In this document: piece by piece, positions 57,846-64,000 of the stretch
Layout of the letters: every line of letters starts with the position of its first letter
How positions within the stretch are numbered: the first letter of the stretch is position 1
Source of the DNA: Batkoa obscura
Lineage: Eukaryota; Entomophthoromycota; Entomophthoromycetes; Entomophthorales; Batkoaceae
Length of the DNA stretch: 64,000 nucleotides
Direction: 5' to 3'
Assembly (NCBI GenBank): GCA_030770535.1
Contig: JASVEC010000039.1
Location: 248,001-312,000 of the forward strand
Notes under the pieces: generated by a model
What the model saw: only the letters and a program-made list of their open reading frames with translations
What the model was told of the DNA's origin: nothing
Database searches by the model: none
Position numbers and translations under genes: made by a program

Positions 57846-58629
57846 ATGGACCATCCAACACTTAAGCAAATTGAAGACTTAAGAAAAGATTTACCAATCA
57901 CCTTATTAAGGGACGCTACTTCTAGAAGAGTCATTCAAAACTATGAAGTTATTATTATAAAGAGAGGTAGCTATTAGCTTAATAGTAAAGAGTAAAGTTT
58001 AATATATTATAGTTCAAGCAATCACATATCCAGACCATCCAACAATCTATAGTTTTTGGTGTAGTGATTCTTCTGGTTCAATAGAGCTAACTATTTTTGG
58101 AGACCAAGGAGAAGATATTAAAGAGTCGGATGTTTTATTAATAGTGGAAGGGTATTTAAAAGCATAATTATTTAAAACTCAAATTGATAAGAAAATAAGA
58201 TATATTAGATTACACGAAGGAAAAAGACAAGTAGTGATAAATAGAACAACTGGGAGGATTTACAAGATTGGAGAGTAATTGACTTATTAATAATAAGACT
58301 CACATTGATTTGATTTTAGTTTTGTAAAACATTGCTCGAATGAACCTAATTATACTTTCTTTCCTTCAAGCCCAAACCCTGGAGCACCAAGTAAACTGAT
58401 ATTGAATATTGTGAATGAATTAATCCATTTATGTTTAGCCAGTAAATATAGAGATATTTCTAATGGTGATAAAATAAGGCGTTTAGATAAAAGGGAATAT
58501 AGACCGCGTGGAGGAAATGAAGAAAGGTATAGGGACTATCCTCCTCGCCATACATCCCCAGTTAGAAACGGACAATTTCGCAGAAATTCAACCCGCAGTC
58601 CATTTAACTCAAGCAGAAAAAGAGATTAA
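57846..58629 (+). CDS. OB-fold single-stranded-DNA-binding protein (SOSS-B / hSSB type)
   Basis: Starts MDHPTLKQIEDLRKDLP; five exons. The OB fold is built from QNYEVIIIKR-V, YSFWCSDSSGSIELTIFGDQ, DIKESDVLLIVEG, RQVVINRTTGRIYKIGDF and CSNEPNYTFFPSSPNPG. Compared with human NABP2/hSSB1, the strand order, the D-x-S/T-G-S-I turn, the T-G-R/G-x-x-x-K-I-G-(E/D)-F segment and the N-Y/F-S-E-P-N-P-like run correspond. The family binds ssDNA or RNA and in animals works with Integrator and the SOSS complex in double-strand break repair. The tail is R/G/P/S-rich (REYRPRGGNEERYRDYPPR, then SPFNSSRKRD), likely for nucleic-acid contact. About 170 residues. Confidence 0.75.
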
Positions 58630-58843
58630 ATGGAACAAATTAGTGGCTTTCAAAAACAAACTATAATAAATAAATGAAAATTTAAATGCTGAATTCTTTA
58701 TTTCAATTTATATTTAATGCCTTTATGATTTAATTTAATTGTATCACTTGTAAACTAAAGCAATAAAAAATCAACAAAGCCATGATAAAAATTTAAAAGC
58801 ATATCCATCAAGCATTTGATTTTATGGTTAAAGAATTCCTTAT

Positions 58844-59980
58844 TTAACCTATAAAAGTACTTTGACCTGACATCAGATTGGGTGTTGATAAAGGGGTTCC
58901 CACTACTGATCCGCTAGCATAAACCGCTGAAACGAAAGCTGATGGCACATGTCCAACAGCGCCTGGTCCAATACCGTACAATATACTCCTAAAAAATTTA
59001 AACATCCTGATTATAATTACCCTAAACGAACTTACAAAAATTTATTATCATCAATTATTCCCTCAAAGAAAGTGTTTCTCATTTTGAAGAACGCCATCAG
59101 AGTTACCAAAGAATCAGAACCTGCTTGATGTGCTTGACCAACTCTTGCGATCTATTAAGTATAAATTGAAAGTCAAAAATTAAATAAGATTAAATCATAC
59201 TTGCAAGGTCTCGGCAATTTCTTTCAGTCCACCACCAAGGGTTTTACAACACTTCATTAAATATTTGATATCATAAAAGTTAGGGAAATAAAGTTTTAAT
59301 ACATTATAGAATCCTTCTTCATCTGGTGGTAATAATTTTCCGGATAAGATTTTCAAAAGATACGCAAAATCATAGGCACTGAAATCATTAATAATTATTC
59401 TTTATCTATGCTTCTTTTAAATTACCTAGAGAAAGTGATCCATGTAACGTTTTCCAATAAGACTAATCCAGAGGACATTAATATCTCACCAAAATCATGA
59501 GGGTCGATTCCATAATCTTCATGTTTTTTAAAATCAAGTCCTGAGTTAATTAAAAGGTCAATCGAATCTTGAGAATACATATCCATGCTATAAACAATGA
59601 GGTTACTAATATTTAAAAACAAAAAGTCCCTTACTCTAAACTGAACTTAAAATTAAACTGCCAAGTTGTAGCGTCAGGTGGTTGTTCTCCTTTTTCATTT
59701 GAAAAGGAGATGCCTAATTGAATCATCTTTAAAAGATCCACATTAGCTCTGACTGTCTGGTATGTCAAGTCACTAGGACTCTTAAATTTTCCTAATGGTT
59801 TAGCTACAGTACCTGGAAACTCAGTATCCTTAAATTTGATTAAATCCTGCCATTATCAATCCATAATAAATTTACCATGGCAATGTAATTAAAGTCTTTA
59901 ATAATACTACGAATGTACTCCATTTCTTTAGAGAGATTGGAGGCCCATACCTCCCGTATATATCTCCTCTCTTCTGGCAT
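58844..59980 (-). CDS. POP2: CCR4-NOT deadenylase subunit CAF1/POP2
   Basis: DEDD-family 3'-5' exonuclease that shortens mRNA poly(A) tails. Starts MPEERRYIREVWASNLSKEM; six or so exons. The catalytic residues are all visible: DTEFPG (D and E), SAYDFAYL (third D) and HQAGSDSLVT (H and final D). Between them are KFKSPSDLTYQTVRANVDLL, MIQLGISFSNEKGEQPPDAT, INSGLDFKKHEDYGIDPHDF and GIIDDNKFCRSILYGIG. The C-terminus is short (LSTPNLMSGQSTFIG). Length is close to human CNOT7, without the glutamine-rich N-terminus of yeast Pop2. Convergent with the OB-fold gene, 214 bp apart. Confidence 0.95.
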
Positions 59981-60476
59981 GTTTATGCCACTGTGATGTA
60001 TGCTTGAGTATTGAATTTTGACTAATTGAGTTATAAATAAATAAATTTTAGTTTTTTGCTATATTTTTTTAATAAAAGTAAACTAGGGTTATAAACTGAT
60101 TGGTTAAAATTGATATTTTATTTAATTTCATTTACGTGAATTGGTGTAAGCGTAAAAGGGGAAATTGTTAAGCGTGGATTATGGGGTATGGAATATGTCG
60201 TTTATAATAAGGATTTTGAATGCTTTTAGTGACTAAAAGAGCCTATCAAAATTTTAATAATGAATAGCAGCTTGAAAGTATTAAATGTTGGTTCAGTTTA
60301 CCTATTAAATAAAATTGAATTATTTTAATTTTATGTATAGTTGAATAAACAATAATAAATTCCTTGAAATTGTTATCAGATAAAGTATTTGAAATTTGAT
60401 AATAAAATGACTAAATTAATCGAAATCAACAACAAAAATTACGATAATTACAAAAAGTTAAGCATTAAAAATAAAT
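59981..60476. other. Intergenic region, 496 bp
   Basis: Between the CAF1 start and the 3' end of the 2-Cys peroxiredoxin. AT-rich; no recognised feature. Confidence 0.4.
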
Positions 60477-61108
60477 TTATTGTTTAGAGAAAAATTCTTT
60501 AGAACCTTGTACATCTGGAACAATAGTATCCTTACCCTTAGCCCAGTTAGCGGGGCAAACTTCGCCATGCTCTTCAGTGAATTGGAGGGCTTCTAGTAAA
60601 CGTAAGGTTTCTTCAACTGAACGACCAACTGGGAGATCGTTAACTTGTAAGATACGGATCTTTTGTTTGGTATCAATGATGAATAAACCTCTAAGAGCAA
60701 TGCCTTCTTCTTCAATGAGAACGTTGTAAGCTCTTGAGATCTTGTGGTTGGTATCGGCAATTAGAGGAATATTGACTTTACCAAGTCCACCTTGGTTACG
60801 TGGCTTTTCAGTCCAGGCTAAGTGACAAAATTCGTTATCAGTAGATACACCTAATACAACGGTGTTAAGGGCTTCAAATTTGGAAGCTGCCTCAGAGAAA
60901 GCAACAATTTCAGTTGGGCATACAAAGGTGAAGTCTTTTGGATAGAAGAATAAGACAACGTATTTTCCAGCGTAATCGCTTAAGGAAACTTGTTTGAATT
61001 GACCATCAATTAAAGCAGTGGCAGTGAAGTTAGGAGCGTCTTTTTGAATTAAACCTAATTATAAATTAATATTTCGCTCATTTGGTGTTTATATTTGGAC
61101 TTACTCAT
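60477..61108 (-). CDS. TSA1: Typical 2-Cys peroxiredoxin (Tsa1 type)
   Basis: Abundant cytosolic thioredoxin-dependent peroxidase and chaperone. Exon 1 supplies only MS (intron 61104-61058 or so), then [20 protein letters not shown]. The peroxidatic site is [20 protein letters not shown] and the resolving cysteine is in [12 protein letters not shown]. The eukaryotic GGLG motif is present ([20 protein letters not shown]); the C-terminal YF motif appears as FF (KEFFSKQ). These motifs govern sensitivity to overoxidation, so the enzyme should be of the sensitive, signalling-capable kind with a slightly altered tail. The gene is visibly less AT-rich than its neighbours, consistent with codon selection for high expression. 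About 193 residues. Confidence 0.96.
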
Positions 61109-61703
61109 TTTTATTTTTATCTAGGATCTAAAGTATATTTTTATAAACGAAGCTTATCTTACAAGTTGGTATTTTATATACTTTTTTGAGTTTTTCTCAT
61201 ATAAGTTTCGAGCCTATCATGGGCCGAGATTCCGCTTTATGATCATAAGTTTCTAGTCATTGGCTAAGAATGGCTTTATCACATAACAATTGGGCCATCG
61301 ATTTCTAGAAATTGCTGGAAATACAAATTATCAGAAATGATTTAATTCTATTCCAAGCTGACTAATATAACTATATTATTTAATAATAACTTTTAGTTAA
61401 TATGAAATGATTCAAAGTATTCTTTCAAAGGCAGTAAAATAATATCTGAAATTTCTTGTATTTTATCACCACAGCAGAGGTGCTTTAGAAGTTAAAACTA
61501 TTTAAAGGTCTGATAACAAAAAAGAATTATGGCGGTTAAAAGCAGCTTTTAATTTTACTACTAAATCATTTTTTGATTTGAAAATTAGTGAGCTTAAAGA
61601 AATGTAATTTTATAAATAAGCAAAATGTTGAGGTTGAAAGACATTTAGTATAACGATTACTATTTAAACAGAAGAAATATTAAAGTACTAATAAAAAATA
61701 AAA
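61109..61703. promoter_or_regulatory. Divergent region upstream of TSA1 and the orphan gene, 595 bp
   Basis: The part nearest TSA1 (about 61190-61320) is noticeably richer in G and C than the rest, with TTTCGAGCC, ATGGGCCGAGATTCCGC and TTGGGCCATCG. It might hold stress-response elements for TSA1, but I can point to no known motif such as a Yap1 site with confidence. Confidence 0.45.
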
Positions 61704-62171
61704 ATGTTGGTTCCAAAATATCAATTAAAAAAAGAGACGCTTAAAAAGATATTAGACCATCCTTTTTTCATTACCTATTCCGATGATATGTACGAGCTAC
61801 AACTCAAAGATCTAAAAGTGGAGTATATTTGGTTGATATATGTTAAAGACCTATTTAATTCATTTAGCTTAAACCTATTAAAAGGAATTAAAAGCCATCC
61901 TTTATTGAAGCATTCTAGTTTACAACTAATTATTATAAGTAAAGAAGATATATATAATATTAAAACTATAGTAAAGGAATATCAATTTAATTATTTGTTT
62001 GCTTCCGATTTAAATTTGTCATTTCTTAAATCTTTTTTAGCGCCTTTTTTAAGCAGTAACGAGTACGCTAATTATTCTTTATTGTTTAGTAGAGATTTAT
62101 TTTTTCAATGCTTACATTCCTTCCTGTCCCACGATGTCAAGTCTTTGCAATATTTAGAATTACCTTTATAA
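61704..62171 (+). CDS. Orphan protein, perhaps a degenerate thioredoxin-fold protein
   Basis: Intronless ORF of 155 residues: MLVPKYQLKKETLKKILDHP, then LKVEYIWLIYVKDLFNSF, LKHSSLQLIIISKEDIYNIK, TIVKEYQFNYLFASDLNLSF. A hydrophobic strand, a helix with S-K-E-D and a second strand followed by A-S-D-L recall the middle of AhpC/peroxiredoxin-like proteins (V-x-x-I-S-x-D-x...F-x-x-L-S-D). The catalytic cysteine region is absent, and the only cysteine is near the C-terminus. The A-rich start context (TAAAAATG) is normal for the window. No recognised family; the thioredoxin-fold idea is speculation from secondary-structure pattern and proximity to two peroxiredoxins. Confidence 0.5.
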   Translation: MLVPKYQLKKETLKKILDHPFFITYSDDMYELQLKDLKVEYIWLIYVKDLFNSFSLNLLKGIKSHPLLKHSSLQLIIISKEDIYNIKTIVKEYQFNYLFASDLNLSFLKSFLAPFLSSNEYANYSLLFSRDLFFQCLHSFLSHDVKSLQYLELPL

Positions 62172-62786
62172 CTTATAATTACATTCCTCTTATTTTATTT
62201 GACATAGCAACTTATAACTATTAAATTTGATTTAGTATTAATTTTAAAAAGTTCGAACTTATTTTTTATTTATTAGAATTGGAAAAACTTTAACAAGTTG
62301 CTTTGCCTTTTATAGTATAATGTTTACAATTCACATAATGTTTAACATTGATAGATTAATCTATATAAATAAAAACTTAGATATTTGTAATAGTTAGAAT
62401 TGGTGTTAAAAATACAACTTAATAACTTTCAAATATAAATTATTGAAAATTAGAATAGTATTCGATTTCAAATTCATAACATCAAGTTATATAACTATAA
62501 TAAATAACAAAATATTTAAATAATAAACTGGATTATCATTGATAGTGTATAAGCATTAGTTTTATATTTATTTCAAAACATCATCTCTAATTTTAATTGT
62601 ATACAATGTCATTTTAATTATTAGTGCTACTAAAATTTTAATTTTATCAAAAGCAATTTACAACAATACACCCACAGCCATCCAGACCAATAAAAAGACT
62701 CAAATCCGACTGATTTTAAAATTTAACTGAAAATTGCATAATAAAAATCAAAAATATATAACTTTACAAAAATAATTTTATTGTAA
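62172..62786. other. Intergenic region, 615 bp
   Basis: AT-rich upstream region of frataxin; nothing recognised. Confidence 0.4.
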
Positions 62787-63451
62787 ATGAATAAAAACAT
62801 ATTGAAATATATAACAATAAATGCTTTTCCAAGGGCTTCACAGTTTTTAAGACCAGCCACCCATTTATCAGCTAAAAAATTATGTTCAAGCCGATTAAAC
62901 AGAGTTTCCTTGAATGTAAATCAAAGTTATTCCAACGCTCAAACTATATCAAAGTTTAAAATAAGGTATTTAATACAATATTAATCAATATTTTAAATTA
63001 AAATATTTAGTGAACTCACGACTGAACGCTATTATAAAGTATCAGAACAAAGTTTATCTAATTTGTTAGACCAACTAGAAGAATTGATTCAAGAAGAAGG
63101 CGACGACACATTTGATCTTGAATATTCGGTATATAATTATCTTTATTCTTTTAGCTTTGTTAATTAATTTTACTTAGAGTGGAGTTTTAACCTTAAAGCT
63201 TGGGAATTTAGGTACCTACGTAATAAATAAACAACCACCCAACAAACAGATATGGCTTTCATCACCAATTAGGTAAAACATTATAAACTATTAAAAAGAA
63301 CTGAATTTTATTTTCTAGTGGTCCTAAACGTTACGATTTTGATACTAAAAGTAATTCATGGTTTTATTCTAGAGATGGTGAATCGTTAGATAGTATATTA
63401 TCAAAAGAACTTTCTCAACTTTTGGGTGTTAAAGTGGAATTAGAGCTTTAA
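62787..63451 (+). CDS. YFH1: Frataxin (mitochondrial iron-sulfur cluster assembly factor)
   Basis: Binds iron and activates the cysteine desulfurase complex in the matrix. The N-terminus [20 protein letters not shown] continues with basic and serine-rich residues and no acids, a mitochondrial presequence of about 50 residues. Three introns. The mature part: [38 protein letters not shown] (acidic ridge for iron and partner binding), [20 protein letters not shown], then the signature [20 protein letters not shown] and [20 protein letters not shown], ending KVELEL. The motif N-K-Q-x-P-x-x-Q-I-W-x-S-S-P-x-S-G-P-x-R-Y-D is diagnostic. Confidence 0.97.
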
Positions 63452-63684
63452 ATAAAATGTACTTTTAATTATAATTATCATACTATTATACAATTTTAAC
63501 GTATTTAAATTTCAAACTTATTTTATAATAAACACGTAAATATCAATCTCATATTGTACTATTTCATAATGCAATTACGCTTCAAACAATTTTCAGTTTG
63601 AATCGAATCTATTGGTTTAAAAAATTATATAACGAAAAACTTGATTTGTAATAATCAATATCTCTATTTAATCAAAGTATAGAA

Positions 63685-64000
63685 ATGTTAAGAAACCTAA
63701 GTAGCGTTTCCAAATCGGTCTCACTATTAAAATGTGTAAAAAGGACAACCGATTTCCAAACTAAAAGGATTAACTTGTCTTCAAGGCATGGTTATTCCAC
63801 TAAACCCGAGCCCAGTGTAAACGTTAAAGAAAGCGACAAGAAATGGATTGTAAGATATTTAAAAAAGTAATTGTCTTATTTAATAATGTTTAAAATAGAT
63901 CCTTTCCACCCTCTTTTTAACTGGAAGTGTAAGTTCATTTTATATTATACATTATTTGACTTATTTTTTTAGTTATTTTATATGACTTCACCACCCGAGG
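63685..64000 (+). CDS. Mitochondrial single-pass membrane protein, 5' part
   Basis: Starts MLRNLSSVSKSVSLLKCVKR, a basic, serine-rich presequence with a likely cleavage region near SSRHGYSTKPEP. Splicing at ATT|gtaaga (about 63850) to an acceptor at 63899 and at AGT|gtaagt to an acceptor just before TTATTTTATATG gives the membrane helix KKWIILSTLFLTGSLFYMTS, followed by PPE at the window edge. The arrangement (presequence, charged linker, one helix, then outward domain) fits inner-membrane proteins, but the family is not identified because the gene runs out of the window. The nearer donor that would keep KKWIVRYLKK leads to an immediate stop. Confidence 0.6.

Noticed and set aside
61190-61320. 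GC-richer patch upstream of TSA1 as a tRNA or small RNA gene
   Set aside because: No cloverleaf, A-box or B-box could be fitted by eye.

Overview
The window looks like nuclear DNA of an AT-rich, early-diverging fungus. The reasons are short spliceosomal introns (mostly 45-65 bp, GT...AG, usually ending TTAG), fungal housekeeping genes, animal-like UDP-glycosyltransferase and 14-helix drug/proton antiporter genes, and transposase and Ty3/Gypsy types familiar from zygomycete-grade fungi. An Entomophthoromycotina relative such as Conidiobolus would fit; that is inference, not proof. I saw no rRNA, tRNA, CRISPR array or bacterial operon.

Layout. Positions 1-12 kb are conserved genes: a 3' gene fragment, eIF2B beta, VPS16, importin beta and a diverged RACK1-like WD40 gene. 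From 12 to 20 kb the DNA is accessory: a membrane UDP-glycosyltransferase, two broken surface-protein-like genes, MITEs, a solo LTR and a MATE transporter. From 21 to 31.7 kb it is conserved again: a BRE4/FUSC-type membrane protein, ESF1, NPL4 and Sec61 beta. From 32 to 56 kb it is accessory: a pseudogene, a second MATE gene in opposite orientation, two tandem-oriented DHA2 MFS transporters, and between those two a transposon nest of about 10.5 kb; a PH-domain gene follows. From 56.6 kb to the end the genes are conserved: 1-Cys peroxiredoxin, an OB-fold single-strand-binding protein of SOSS-B type, CAF1 deadenylase, 2-Cys peroxiredoxin, an orphan protein, frataxin, and the start of a mitochondrial membrane protein.

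The most striking structure is the nest. A 99-bp MITE (38662-49138) was split by a TIR DNA transposon (38737-49110). Its transposase gene was split by a second copy of the same MITE (39967-47721), and that copy was split by a whole-looking Ty3/Gypsy element with seemingly identical LTRs (40050-47701). Target-site duplications are readable at every level, so the order of events is visible. The MITE and the DNA transposon share the terminal pattern GGGGGTGT...GG(T/C)TTCA and 4-bp AT-rich duplications, so they probably belong to one superfamily.

The transporter genes show mosaic paralogy. The two MATE genes (inverted, about 14 kb apart) and the two MFS genes (direct, about 12 kb apart) each share blocks that are identical or nearly so, in one case including an intron, next to clearly diverged flanks. 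Recent ectopic gene conversion explains this best. With the glycosyltransferase, the region reads as an efflux/detoxification neighbourhood that is being reshuffled, while the conserved blocks on either side hold almost no transposable elements.
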